A stretch of 64,000 nucleotides of DNA from Lysinibacillus sphaericus (GCF_002982115.1 NZ_CP019980.1:318001-382000), one strand, 5' to 3'. Positions 42,625 to 51,472 are shown, numbered from the stretch's first letter. The notes: generated from the letters alone by a model not told the origin. Numbers and translations: made by a program.

Positions 42625-44016
42625 TTACTTATGAAAGATTGCACGAAATAAACGCGTTATGCCTTCTTGTATTTCATCTTTCTTTAAATGTCCGAATCCT
42701 AAAATAATTTGATTGTTATGTTTCCCTTTACTAATGGAATGATCTTCTACGGGATATACTTTCACACCAAATTGCTCAATTTTTTGGAGTAATGCGCTTG
42801 AGAAATGAATGTTTTGCATTTCTACAACGAGGTGCAATCCAGTGGAATAGCCTAAAATTTTTATTTTATTTGAAAAAGTTGTATGTAAACAATCGATAAG
42901 AAAATCTCTATTATTCTTATAATACTTTTTCATTTTTGCAATATGTCGTTCTAAGTAACCCTCTTTAATAAAACGAGCAAGAATAAGCTGATCTATCGAA
43001 GGTGTGTGTAAGTCAGAAAACCATTTAAGCTGACGGCATTTTTCAACAAGGTCTATTGGGAGAACCAAATAACCAATTCTTAATGCGGGTGAAAGAATTT
43101 TACTAAAAGATCCAATGTAAAGCACACGATGGGGGTCTAATCCTTGCAATGAACTTACAGGAGGACCTTCATACCTAAATTCACTATCATAATCGTCCTC
43201 TACCAAATAACATTCTTTGTGCCTTGCATAGTTTATTAATTGAATTCTGCGTTGGATTGGTAAAGTACCCCCTAATGGAAACTGATGAGAAGGGGTAATA
43301 AAGATGAATTTTGGCTGTCGATCTTGCGGTAGTAAGGCTGTTCGCATACCGCATTGATCGACAGGAATAGCATAAATAGAAGCTCCAGAAGATTTAAATA
43401 TCGTTTGAATATCATTTGTAATGGGGTCTTCCATAATCGCTTCATCATTTGCTAACAAAAATAATCGAGTGATAACAGTCAATGCTTGTGTAGCGCCTGA
43501 GGTGATAACAATTTGATCTGGATGACAGTCAACACCCCTCGTTCGTAGTAAATAGTTGGCTAATTCTTCTCTTAATTCATATCGACCTTCGGGTTGATCG
43601 TAACCAAAAATGGCAGGATTCGTATCGTTCCAGATATTATGGGATAATTTAGCCCATGTTTTCCGGGGAAATAAGTCTAACGCAGGTATGCCCGAACGAA
43701 AATCAATTTTTGGTGCTGTTGTTTTGTTTACTATCTTTTTTTGAACAGTTTCTTTGCTAGATAGAGTTAAGTGGGCGCCATCTGCAACAAATGTACCTGA
43801 GCCCCTATGGGAAACTAAAAATCCTTCTGCCACGAGTTGCTCATAGGCTTCTAATATGACATTTCTGGAAACATTTAATTCAGAACAAAGTTTACGTGTG
43901 GAAGCCAATCTCTCCCCGCTTTGTAATGTTCCATTTAAAATTTTTTCACGAATTTGTCGATAGACCTGTTTATTTAATGGTATATCTAACGCTCTATTTA
44001 TAGGTATCCATAACAT
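42625..44016 (-). CDS. MocR/GntR-type regulator with aminotransferase-like domain
   Basis: 463 residues from ATG 44016 (AAGGAG ten bases ahead). N-terminal GntR winged helix (LNKQVYRQIREKILNGTLQSGERLASTRKL and NVSRNVILEAYEQL), then a fold-type-I aminotransferase-like domain with IVITSGATQAL, YDSEFRYEG and the PLP-lysine segment IGSFSKILSPALRIGYL. MocR proteins sense PLP or an amino compound and usually regulate an adjacent divergent gene, here the proline dehydrogenase. The effector is unknown; PdxR and GabR are relatives. Confidence 0.87.
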   Translation of the reverse strand: MLWIPINRALDIPLNKQVYRQIREKILNGTLQSGERLASTRKLCSELNVSRNVILEAYEQLVAEGFLVSHRGSGTFVADGAHLTLSSKETVQKKIVNKTTAPKIDFRSGIPALDLFPRKTWAKLSHNIWNDTNPAIFGYDQPEGRYELREELANYLLRTRGVDCHPDQIVITSGATQALTVITRLFLLANDEAIMEDPITNDIQTIFKSSGASIYAIPVDQCGMRTALLPQDRQPKFIFITPSHQFPLGGTLPIQRRIQLINYARHKECYLVEDDYDSEFRYEGPPVSSLQGLDPHRVLYIGSFSKILSPALRIGYLVLPIDLVEKCRQLKWFSDLHTPSIDQLILARFIKEGYLERHIAKMKKYYKNNRDFLIDCLHTTFSNKIKILGYSTGLHLVVEMQNIHFSSALLQKIEQFGVKVYPVEDHSISKGKHNNQIILGFGHLKKDEIQEGITRLFRAIFHK

Positions 44017-44038
44017 GTTTGCTTTACTCCTTCTTAAA

Positions 44039-44084
44039 ATTGGTACCGTCAAAATGTATAATAAGTGGCTCTATTTTTACCAAT
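44039..44084 (-). promoter_or_regulatory. MocR promoter with inverted repeat
   Basis: On the minus strand TTGGTA (44083-44078), a 17-base spacer and TATACA (44060-44055) form the promoter. ATTGGTA (44039-44045) and TACCAAT (44078-44084) are an inverted repeat 32 bases apart, possible regulator half-sites serving both directions. Confidence 0.5.
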
Positions 44085-44130
44085 ATTACCATGATAGAGT
44101 AATTTTAAATAATACACAGGAGATGAATAG

Positions 44131-45090
44131 ATGAAAAAACCACAAGAGTTAGTTATGGAAGCATTGAAGTCGGCTGCAAGAAATAATCAAATGAAAGATG
44201 CATTTCAACAATCGAAAGAGCTGTATCCATTATTGTTGAAAGCCGCAAAAAGATATGTGGCAGGGGAAGTTAGAGCAGACGCCATTGCTGTAGCAGAAAA
44301 TTTATTAGCGAAAGATTATCAAGTTTCACTGGAGTTTATAGGCGAAAATACTGTGCATCTTGAGGAATGTCAAAAGGCTGTGAAGGAATTTATGACGCTA
44401 ATTGATGAAATGGGTACGCTGTCTTTGAAGCAAACCGTATCGTTTGATTTGTCGCATATAGGACTGTCTATAGACAAGGAAATTGCTTATAAACACTTGC
44501 TTCAACTTGTTCAGCATGCTAATACGCATGGCATTATTTTAATGGTTAGTATGGAGGAATCTTCAAAGACAGATGCTATTCTCGACATTTATAAAAAGAT
44601 AACGGCGCAATACGACAATATCGGAATAACCGTACAAGCTCATTTATACCGCACTGAAATGGATTTACAAGAGCTTGTTCAATATCCTGGAAAGATACGA
44701 ATAGTCAAAGGGGCATTTCAAGAGCCAAGTACTATGGCGATGGAGAGGTCAGAAGCATTGAATCGTCGCTATCTACAATTTATAGATCAGTTAATCAAGT
44801 GGAATCATCCTTTTTCAATAGCAACCCATGATGAAGCCCTTATACAAGAGATGGAACAACGTCACTATTTTCACCAATCAAATGTAGAAATCGAGATGCT
44901 TTATGGCATTCGTCCAGATTTAATTCGAAGTTTACAGCGAAAGGGATATAACTGTAAGGTATATCTGCCATATGGGCAAGAGTGGTATTTATACTTGTGT
45001 CATCGTCTTGCTGAAAACCCAGAAAACTTATATTTAGCAGTAACAGATATGTTAAGTACATCATTACTAGATAGCAATCAAGGCTATTGA
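44131..45090 (+). CDS. Proline dehydrogenase family protein
   Basis: 319 residues, monofunctional PutB/FadM size. The TIM barrel shows VSLEFIGENTVH, VSFDLSHIGL, ITVQAHLYRT, IRIVKGAFQEP and FSIATHDEAL, and ends with LPYGQEWYLYLCHRLAENPENL, the proline-binding helix. Classical enzymes have two adjacent Arg there; this one has His291-Arg292, so substrate binding may differ. ACAGGAGATG precedes the ATG. It is divergent from the MocR regulator. No P5C dehydrogenase gene lies nearby. Confidence 0.83.
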   Translation: MKKPQELVMEALKSAARNNQMKDAFQQSKELYPLLLKAAKRYVAGEVRADAIAVAENLLAKDYQVSLEFIGENTVHLEECQKAVKEFMTLIDEMGTLSLKQTVSFDLSHIGLSIDKEIAYKHLLQLVQHANTHGIILMVSMEESSKTDAILDIYKKITAQYDNIGITVQAHLYRTEMDLQELVQYPGKIRIVKGAFQEPSTMAMERSEALNRRYLQFIDQLIKWNHPFSIATHDEALIQEMEQRHYFHQSNVEIEMLYGIRPDLIRSLQRKGYNCKVYLPYGQEWYLYLCHRLAENPENLYLAVTDMLSTSLLDSNQGY

Positions 45091-45275
45091 TGAAACAAAT
45101 TATTTCAGAGGGTGTTTTGAAAGTTGAAACATAGGAGAAAAGTGCATTGAATGGATGGGATTTTACAATGACGTTATAGAATAATATGTATCGTTAAACG
45201 CCCGTGCAACCGCAAGGACGCTCATATGTTCATAGAATATTATGTTTTGCAAGTATGTTTAGACTATGTAGATAC

Positions 45276-45659
45276 TCACACACTATATGAAGAATCCGAC
45301 TGTAAAGGTTTTTGGCTTGGACCCCAACGATTTGTCTGTGGCTGACTATCAAGCACTGTAAATACAAATAGTACGATTGCTCCAAAGGGGATGAAAATGA
45401 TTAAAATCCATGCTCCACTGCGCCCTATATCATGAAGACGGCGGACCGTCACAGACAAACTAGGAATCATAAAGATTATTCCAAACAACGTGCTGAGTAT
45501 TCCCACCTCTGGTGAAAATTTGAGATTTAGCATCTCTTCAATCATTACTATTACAAATGAAATAATAATTCCGAAAAGGTAGTACATCCAATATTCTTGT
45601 CGTCGAGCGCGACCACTAAAATTGAATGTGTTCTTCAAGGCATGTACAAACCACTTCAT
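45276..45659 (-). CDS. DUF805 family membrane protein
   Basis: 127 residues from ATG 45659 (AAGGAGA seven bases ahead). FNFSGRARRQEYWMYYLF and a later TVRRLHDIGRSGAWIL are the DUF805 hallmarks, with four membrane segments. The family is sometimes linked to phage or stress loci, with no defined activity. Single gene here. Confidence 0.85.
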   Translation of the reverse strand: MKWFVHALKNTFNFSGRARRQEYWMYYLFGIIISFVIVMIEEMLNLKFSPEVGILSTLFGIIFMIPSLSVTVRRLHDIGRSGAWILIIFIPFGAIVLFVFTVLDSQPQTNRWGPSQKPLQSDSSYSV

Positions 45660-46226
45660 CAAAATGTCTCCTTACTAGAAATCTAAAATAGTTTATATTT
45701 AAGAGAGAAGGATGTATAGAGAATTTAATTGATTCATCTAACATAAGACTTTTCACTGTTGTTGTTCCCAAAGGTTGTTAATCATTATTTTTAATGGTTG
45801 AAATTCAATAAATCAACTTCTTTCTTAATCTTAATAATGCTTGTTATGAAATAGGTTGCATTTTTTCCTTAATATGTATTATATGTTATACTAAATACAA
45901 TATAAGTCAATTAGAATAATGTTGAAGAACTACTAGAATACCATGTATCTATTACAGTAGATACATGGTTAGAAAACCGTTTCTAGTGCTCATGTTTTTC
46001 TTTGCTATATAGTAAAATGGTTATTTAGAAGTAGATGGTGATAGTAAAATTGAGCTTAAACTAGTTTAAGGCGAAGAGGTACATGAAAACAGAGAACGAA
46101 GAATAAAAATGAGTTTTAGTATCAACAGTAAAAAATTGTTGAATGAATAATTCTTGAACAAGTAACTACTTTGTCAGAACACAACTCAGTTATACCCTAC
46201 ACAACTTCGCAGAAGGAGGTATAAAA
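45660..46226. other. Intergenic region with a structured palindrome
   Basis: Contains a perfect 12-bp stem ACCATGTATCTA / TAGATACATGGT (45940-45951 and 45958-45969) framed by ACTAGAA (45932-45938) and TTCTAGT (45981-45987). No coding frame with a ribosome site and no T-run are seen; the gene at 46227 is about 240 bases further on. It may be a protein-binding palindrome or a small structured RNA. Confidence 0.45.
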
Positions 46227-46586
46227 ATGGGCTATCAACAAGCTTTATCACGTTATATTGACGCAACAAATACACATGATTTTAACAACGTCAAAGCATT
46301 ATTACATCCACAGGCGGTTTATTGGTTTACGGATCGAACATGCACGTCGCTAGAAGAAATAGAAGCTTATTTCAAGCATGCATGGCATGTTATTCAAGAT
46401 GAGGTTTATCGTGCAACCAATGTACAATGGCTTACTGCTGATGAAAATGCCGCTACATGTATCTATACATACCATTATGAAGGCTATCACAACGGCACAT
46501 TTGTATCAGGTAGCGGGAGAGCAACGAATATTTTTACTGTTATGAATAATGAGTGGAAACTTATTCACGAACATTTAAGTAGCTAA
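46227..46586 (+). CDS. NTF2-like (SnoaL/DUF4440-type) protein
   Basis: 119 residues folding as a single NTF2-like cone: an N-terminal helix YQQALSRYIDATNTHDFNNVK, a strand pair around QAVYWFTDRT, and a closing sheet ATNIFTVMNNEWKLIHEHLSS. Such proteins are small enzymes or ligand binders; no catalytic set is evident. AGAAGGAGG precedes the ATG. Confidence 0.78.
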   Translation: MGYQQALSRYIDATNTHDFNNVKALLHPQAVYWFTDRTCTSLEEIEAYFKHAWHVIQDEVYRATNVQWLTADENAATCIYTYHYEGYHNGTFVSGSGRATNIFTVMNNEWKLIHEHLSS

Positions 46587-46640
46587 GGTGACCTTAAAAC
46601 CACTTGAATTAGTAGCAATGCCAATTGCCTAGCACCCTTT

Positions 46641-47096
46641 TTAATCTAGCTTTACCGCATAAATGCGAGAGCTTTCTCCCCAAGGATGATAGCCAGTACC
46701 GATATAGGAAAAGCCATAGCGCTCATATAGACCGATATGATCTGTACAAAGATAGAGCTGTGGAAAACCATGTTGCTTTGCATCCTTCTTAGCTTGCTCT
46801 AATAGCAATGCACCATAGGCATGACCACGATGGCTTTCCTCAATATACACCGCACAGACCCAAGGATATAAATCCATCCGACTTATAAAGTCATTGGTAA
46901 TTAAACCAGCACAGCCGATGATTTCATCATTATTCATTAATACATACCACTGTGGGAGCGGTACCTGTGCATCGATGCAATGGGCAATACAATCCTCATA
47001 GAGCATCATACTTTCCTCACTTGCCCATTTGCTCTGAATATAACGGGTCGCCATTTCAGCATAGCTTGGCTCCTTGCGTATGGAAATAATCTTCAT
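46641..47096 (-). CDS. GNAT family N-acetyltransferase
   Basis: 151 residues from ATG 47096 (AAAGGGGTGG ahead). Acetyl-CoA-binding motif A is VYIEESHRGHAYGALLLEQAKKDAK, followed by LYLCTDHIGLYERYGFSYIG. The early MATRYIQSKWASEES resembles acetyltransferases acting on small amines or antibiotics; substrate unknown. Divergent from the hydrolase gene. Confidence 0.82.
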   Translation of the reverse strand: MKIISIRKEPSYAEMATRYIQSKWASEESMMLYEDCIAHCIDAQVPLPQWYVLMNNDEIIGCAGLITNDFISRMDLYPWVCAVYIEESHRGHAYGALLLEQAKKDAKQHGFPQLYLCTDHIGLYERYGFSYIGTGYHPWGESSRIYAVKLD

Positions 47097-47189
47097 TTTC
47101 GCCACCCCTTTGAAAAGTTAATAGATACGGTTATTATTGTAATTAATGGAAACATCAATAAGCAATAATAACTTGGGGAGGCTATAAAC

Positions 47190-48008
47190 TTGCAGCAAGA
47201 AATCTATCAATGGGGACACGCCCAACATCCCACTTTAGTTTTTTTTCACGGTCTTGGTAGTACAGGTCTAGCATTTGGCGAACTAGCAAATTATTTACCA
47301 GCACATCATATCGTATCATTTGATTTACCTGGACATGGGTATGCATCAGCCTTGACAGAAGAAGCGGCTTATCTCCCATCAAATGTCATAGCATTAATCG
47401 AAAAGATGCTAACACAAAAGTTAGGTAATAAAAAATTTTATCTTATCGGACATTCTTTAGGTGCAGATTTAGCTTTACATTACGCAGCTACTTTTCCAAA
47501 GCAAATAGCTGGTCTTATTTTATTAGATGGTGGCTATTTAAGTTCACAAGATATGGGGATGACAGTAGAAATGGAGTTGCAGAACATTGAAAGTTTCTGT
47601 AACGATGTTAGATTCTCCTCTTGGGATGAATTTTTTCAATCGGAAAAAGAGGAGCTTTCGCGCTGGTCTACTGAACTGGAAGCTGCTTCGCGTGCACAAG
47701 TAAAAGCATTGGATGGCGAAATTAGACTAGCTCTTTCCACGTTTACAGCACAATCGCTAATTAAAGGGCTTGATGCTGAACCCATTCGTCACAAACTTCA
47801 GCATGTGAAGTGTCCAACTTTATTGGTAAGTGCTACAAAACCTATTGAACTGGAACAAATAAGAAATAAAAGTATAGCGGATTTCCAAGCAAAAGTAAGC
47901 AATGTTCAGGTAGAGCCTGTCCCGAATGCAGGGCATGATATTTTCCGCGATGCACCTGAGCAGGTAGCAGAAAAAATAACTGCATGGCTTGCTAATAATA
48001 ATGGCTAA
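47190..48008 (+). CDS. Alpha/beta hydrolase
   Basis: 272 residues, TTG start after GGGGAGG. Oxyanion loop FFHGLGSTGLAF, nucleophile elbow GHSLGADLALHYAA (Ser about 95), acid in the LVSATKPIELEQ region and catalytic His in PNAGHDIFRDAPEQ. General esterase/lipase-type fold; substrate unknown. First of four genes in the same direction (nucleotidyltransferase, DinB, AraC) with short gaps. Confidence 0.83.
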   Translation: MQQEIYQWGHAQHPTLVFFHGLGSTGLAFGELANYLPAHHIVSFDLPGHGYASALTEEAAYLPSNVIALIEKMLTQKLGNKKFYLIGHSLGADLALHYAATFPKQIAGLILLDGGYLSSQDMGMTVEMELQNIESFCNDVRFSSWDEFFQSEKEELSRWSTELEAASRAQVKALDGEIRLALSTFTAQSLIKGLDAEPIRHKLQHVKCPTLLVSATKPIELEQIRNKSIADFQAKVSNVQVEPVPNAGHDIFRDAPEQVAEKITAWLANNNG

Positions 48009-48051
48009 AGAATAATCGAAGCTGTACATTTAAAATAGGGGTTTAAATTAC

Positions 48052-48621
48052 ATGAAAAGGTTACGAACAGAACGAGATTTAATAACGTTGATTGAATCTG
48101 ATACGTGGATGATGGAAATTTTGCGCTGTGTGGAACAACAACAGTTACCCGACAGTTGGGTTTGTGCTGGCTTTATTCGTTCCAAGGTGTGGGATTATTT
48201 ACATGACTATCAAGACAGAACGCCCTTAGCGGATATTGATGTTATTTATTTTGATAAGCAGCTAATTTCAGAAGAACAAGAGAAGCAATATGAACAGCGT
48301 TTATTGGAACTTTTACCAAAAGAACCGTGGTCTGTGAAAAATCAGGCGAGAATGCATATCGTAAACGCTAGTGAACCTTATCAATCTTCCGTTGATGGCA
48401 TGGCACATTTTCCGGAAATCCCAACAGCGATTGGTGTAAGGCTTACAAAAGGTGTACTGGAATTGGCTGCACCTTATGGCATACAGCATTTACTGTCGGG
48501 TATTGTGACACCGACCCCTTTTTTTTATAAACATACACATTTACATGAGATTTATCAAAAGAGAATTTATAATAAACAGTGGCAATCTAACTGGCCAAAA
48601 CTATTTATAACGACACGATAG
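48052..48621 (+). CDS. Nucleotidyltransferase family protein (NTP_transf_6)
   Basis: 189 residues. The nucleotidyltransferase fold is shown by VCAGFIRSKVWDYLHDY and PLADIDVIYFD, with the Asp pair that binds metal, then RMHIVNAS and a long C-terminal HLHEIYQKRIYNKQWQSNWPKL typical of the group. Substrate unknown. It lies 43 bases after the hydrolase gene. Confidence 0.82.
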   Translation: MKRLRTERDLITLIESDTWMMEILRCVEQQQLPDSWVCAGFIRSKVWDYLHDYQDRTPLADIDVIYFDKQLISEEQEKQYEQRLLELLPKEPWSVKNQARMHIVNASEPYQSSVDGMAHFPEIPTAIGVRLTKGVLELAAPYGIQHLLSGIVTPTPFFYKHTHLHEIYQKRIYNKQWQSNWPKLFITTR

Positions 48622-48641
48622 GCTAAAGGGGCGAAAAGAGA

Positions 48642-49118
48642 TTGCAACAAGAAAAAAAGCAAATACTTATGCATTATGAAAAATCTATATTGTGGTTAGA
48701 GCACCTGTTAGATGTTACGGAGCAACAGTGGCGCATGCCAATCCAGCAAGGGAAGTGGACAGTAGCAGAGGTTATTGGACATCTAATTCCTTGGGATCAA
48801 TTTGTATTAAACGAACGTTTGCCCTTTTTATTTTCAAGAAATCAGCTACCAAAGGGGCCAAATGTAGAACAGATGAATGCTCAAGCTGCAAGTAGTAGCC
48901 GCTTACAAAGCAAAGCGCAAATAGTGCAGACATTGTTGAAGTGTCGGCGTTTACTGTTACAAGCGCTTCACGATTTACCGGATCAACAGTGGCAACAAAG
49001 TTTTAAGATTGGTTGCTCTGAACTTACACTTTACAGCTATTTTGCTGGATTGGTAGAACATGATCAGCATCATTTTTTACAAGTACAAAGTGTGCTAGGT
49101 GAAAAGCAATGGATATAA
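48642..49118 (+). CDS. DinB-family protein
   Basis: 158 residues, TTG start. Four-helix bundle with a likely metal triad from His in VAEVIGHLIPWDQF, and two His in the late FAGLVEHDQHHFLQVQ. Many members of this superfamily transfer small thiols such as bacillithiol; which applies is unknown. It overlaps the AraC regulator by 10 bases. Confidence 0.8.
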   Translation: MQQEKKQILMHYEKSILWLEHLLDVTEQQWRMPIQQGKWTVAEVIGHLIPWDQFVLNERLPFLFSRNQLPKGPNVEQMNAQAASSSRLQSKAQIVQTLLKCRRLLLQALHDLPDQQWQQSFKIGCSELTLYSYFAGLVEHDQHHFLQVQSVLGEKQWI

Positions 49119-49942
49119 ATATAAATCAAATCATTGATTATTATGCACAAGCAACTGTCAATTTTGTTGATATTTTCACAAATACAATGAAACCAGGACG
49201 AAAGGATACAGGACGTACTACTGCGCCTGGGAAATGTGGTTTAGTTTTCCCATTAGCTGGAAGTGCGTCTTTTAGTTTTAATGGGACACCTTATGCGATG
49301 GTGCCTGGAATGGTTGTCCATGCAGGACCACAAATGCCAATTGAAATTCAAGCGACTGGCGATAAGATATGGGAGTACGCAGTGGTTCATTATATACCAT
49401 CAAAAGACATGGTGCCTTTCGCATTAGCCAATCAGCATTTTGCCATTCATACTGGAGATTATTCAAATATTATTAATCTTGTACAACAGTTAAAAGAAAG
49501 CTATGCCATGCCAGGGAGTATGGCGATTTTGAAATCTAAGGCAATATTTATGAATTTAGTGGAAGCTATCTTAATTTCAGCAAAGATGAAGATTCTTGAC
49601 TCGGCAAATGAAATGATGGAACAAGTCGTTCAATACATACACGAGTACTATGCGAGACCACTATCGGTATCCAATATTGCGCAAGCATTCGGTGTCGAGC
49701 GTCGAAGATTAGCTTATCTTTTTGAACAACATACGGGCATGAATCCAAGTAGCTATTTAACAGAATATCGCATACGGCGGGCAAAAGACTTGCTAAGATA
49801 TTGCAATTTTACGGTGGCAGAAATTGCTGAATGTGTAGGCTATGTTGATAGCTTTTATTTTAGTCGGGTATTTAAAAAAAACACAGGCATGTCTCCAACA
49901 GCATTTCGAAAATTAATGATGGAAGAAGCCAAATATGTATAA
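49109..49942 (+). CDS. AraC-family transcriptional regulator
   Basis: 277 residues. An N-terminal cupin-like sensor (residues about 30-110, including GMVVHAGPQMPIEIQATG) and a C-terminal pair of helix-turn-helices (LSVSNIAQAFGVERRRLAYLFEQ and FTVAEIAECVGYVDSFYFSRVFKKNTGMSPTAFR). It overlaps the DinB gene. It lies upstream of a FeuABC-like importer, as Btr does in B. subtilis, but lacks Btr's binding-protein-like C-terminal domain, so it may respond to a different signal. Control of the importer is inferred from position only. An IS element now separates it from that operon. Confidence 0.83.
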   Translation: MDININQIIDYYAQATVNFVDIFTNTMKPGRKDTGRTTAPGKCGLVFPLAGSASFSFNGTPYAMVPGMVVHAGPQMPIEIQATGDKIWEYAVVHYIPSKDMVPFALANQHFAIHTGDYSNIINLVQQLKESYAMPGSMAILKSKAIFMNLVEAILISAKMKILDSANEMMEQVVQYIHEYYARPLSVSNIAQAFGVERRRLAYLFEQHTGMNPSSYLTEYRIRRAKDLLRYCNFTVAEIAECVGYVDSFYFSRVFKKNTGMSPTAFRKLMMEEAKYV

Positions 49943-50007
49943 AGCAGACGAGGGAAACCGCCAATAAAAGCACATGAATCGCCAGTACACCTGCGCGCAA
50001 CAAAAGT

Positions 50008-50022
50008 GTTAGATTGATTGCA
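50008..50022 (+). terminator. Left half of a terminator split by IS copy 2
   Basis: AGTGTTAGATTGA (50006-50018 region) lies left of the element and TCAATCTAACACTTTTTC right of it at about 51314-51331. Removing the IS and one target copy restores a 13-bp stem with loop TTGCAG and a T-run, the terminator of the AraC unit. Confidence 0.8.
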
Positions 50023-50118
50023 GGAACTGACCCCAATAGGTATAGACAAATAAAAAAAGCATCTTCGATTGAAATTCGGGTATAGATACTTAAATTTCAA
50101 TTTGGAGGTGTTTTTTCT

Positions 50119-50436
50119 ATGGGAACAAGAGTGAGTTATCCCTATGAAGTAAAAATGAAAGCGATTAAGATGCGATTAGCGGGTGTACCTGTCAAACAGA
50201 TTCTATTGGAATTAAATATACGCCATAAAACACAGGTCGAAACATGGGTGCGTTGGTATAGAAATGGTGAAGTCAATCGTTTGAAACAACCTGTAGGCAA
50301 ACAATATATCTTTAATAAGGGTCCTGAACCGGACAATGAACAAACGAAATTAGCATTGGAAAACCGTTATTTAAAGCAACAAATTGAGGTGCTAAAAAAG
50401 TACGCAGAGTTGGAGAGGAAGTGGTTGGAGAAGTAG
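50119..50436 (+). CDS. IS3-family transposase OrfA, copy 2
   Basis: 105 residues, identical in translation to copy 1: N-terminal helix-turn-helix and C-terminal coiled coil. GGAGG precedes the ATG. Confidence 0.9.
   Translation: MGTRVSYPYEVKMKAIKMRLAGVPVKQILLELNIRHKTQVETWVRWYRNGEVNRLKQPVGKQYIFNKGPEPDNEQTKLALENRYLKQQIEVLKKYAELERKWLEK
50394..50400 (+). other. Programmed -1 frameshift site in orfA
   Basis: A_AAA_AAG in the orfA frame. Slipping back one base joins orfA to the orfB frame, which is open from here onward, giving the OrfAB transposase used by IS3-family elements. The equivalent site is on the minus strand of copy 1. Confidence 0.8.
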
Positions 50437-51269
50437 CAGTACAGTTAGTTGCGTCACTAAGAAGCATGATGTCTGTAAAGGACATTTGTAAACACTTTGG
50501 GATTGCACGATCTACCTACTATCGTTGGAAACAGGCATCAACCGATGCAAGGTCTCGTCAAGCAATAGAGAGACGTATCGGTGAACTCTGTCGAGCAAAT
50601 AAATTTCGCTATGGCTACAGAAAAATTACAGCACTCTTACGTCAAGAAATGTGCGTCAATCATAAAGTGGTTCAACGTATCATGCAAAAATATGGTTGGC
50701 AATGTCGCGTGAAAGTGAAAAAACGGAAACGAACAGGACAACCTTATGCAATCGCAGCAAATTTATTAAATCGCGATTTTGAAGCCACCGCACCGTTACA
50801 GAAGCTCGTAACTGATATTACTTACTTGCCATTTGGTCAAAAACAGTTGTATCTTTCAAGTATTCAAGATTTATATAATGGTGAAATTATTGCCTATTCG
50901 ATTGGAGACTGCCAAGATACTGATTTTGTGCTGGATACATTAGCTCAACTTCATCATTTGCCCGAAGGGTGTACGTTGCACAGTGACCAAGGGGCGGTAT
51001 ACACATCGTATGATTATCAACAGGCCGTAAAAGCAAAAGGCATTACCATGAGCATGTCCCGTAAAGGTACGCCCGCTGATAATGCCCCAATCGAATCGTT
51101 TCATTCTGTGTTAAAGTCTGAAACATTCTACTTAGACAATTTGAACAGTACTACGACGGCCATCGTAGAACAAACTGTCAAAGACTATATAAACTATTAT
51201 AACAATAACCGAATTCAAACGAAACTAAACAACCAGTCGCCGGTTCAATACCGACAACTGGTTGGGTAA
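50421..51269 (+). CDS. IS3-family transposase OrfB, copy 2
   Basis: 282 residues, identical in translation to copy 1, with the same D-D-E residues (TDITY, HSDQG, PIESFH). Its 3' end folds as CAACCAGTCGCCGGT / ACCGACAACTGGTTG followed by six T, a possible internal terminator. Confidence 0.92.
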   Translation: MVGEVAVQLVASLRSMMSVKDICKHFGIARSTYYRWKQASTDARSRQAIERRIGELCRANKFRYGYRKITALLRQEMCVNHKVVQRIMQKYGWQCRVKVKKRKRTGQPYAIAANLLNRDFEATAPLQKLVTDITYLPFGQKQLYLSSIQDLYNGEIIAYSIGDCQDTDFVLDTLAQLHHLPEGCTLHSDQGAVYTSYDYQQAVKAKGITMSMSRKGTPADNAPIESFHSVLKSETFYLDNLNSTTTAIVEQTVKDYINYYNNNRIQTKLNNQSPVQYRQLVG

Positions 51270-51439
51270 TGCTTTTTTGATTACTGTCTTATATATCGGG
51301 GTCAGTCCCGCAGTCAATCTAACACTTTTTCTTTTTTTGTGCAGGCTTTTTGATAATTATTTTCGGCAAAAGTCCATATAGAAAACGAAATTGTCCATTC
51401 ACAACTATTTTTCTCTTTGGTAGGATAGAACACGTAAAT

Positions 51440-51458
51440 GATAATGACTATCAATTAA
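51440..51458 (+). promoter_or_regulatory. Partial Fur-like site
   Basis: GATAATGACTATCAATTAA keeps the left half of the Fur consensus but little of the right. It lies 46 bases before the full box and may extend Fur binding. Confidence 0.4.
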
Positions 51459-51472
51459 TTAGTGGATTGCTA

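Larger units (their letters stand above)
50023..51309 (+). mobile_element. IS3-family insertion sequence, copy 2
   Basis: 1287 bp, ends GGAACTGACCCC / GGGGTCAGTCCC, target duplication GCA (50020-50022 and 51310-51312). It is inverted relative to copy 1 and encodes the same proteins. It landed in the loop of a terminator, 230 bases before the third Fur-controlled operon. Confidence 0.92.

Noticed and set aside
49109-49942. Full-length Btr
   Set aside because: Btr has a binding-protein-like domain after its DNA-binding domain; this protein stops at 277 residues, so only family and position are similar.
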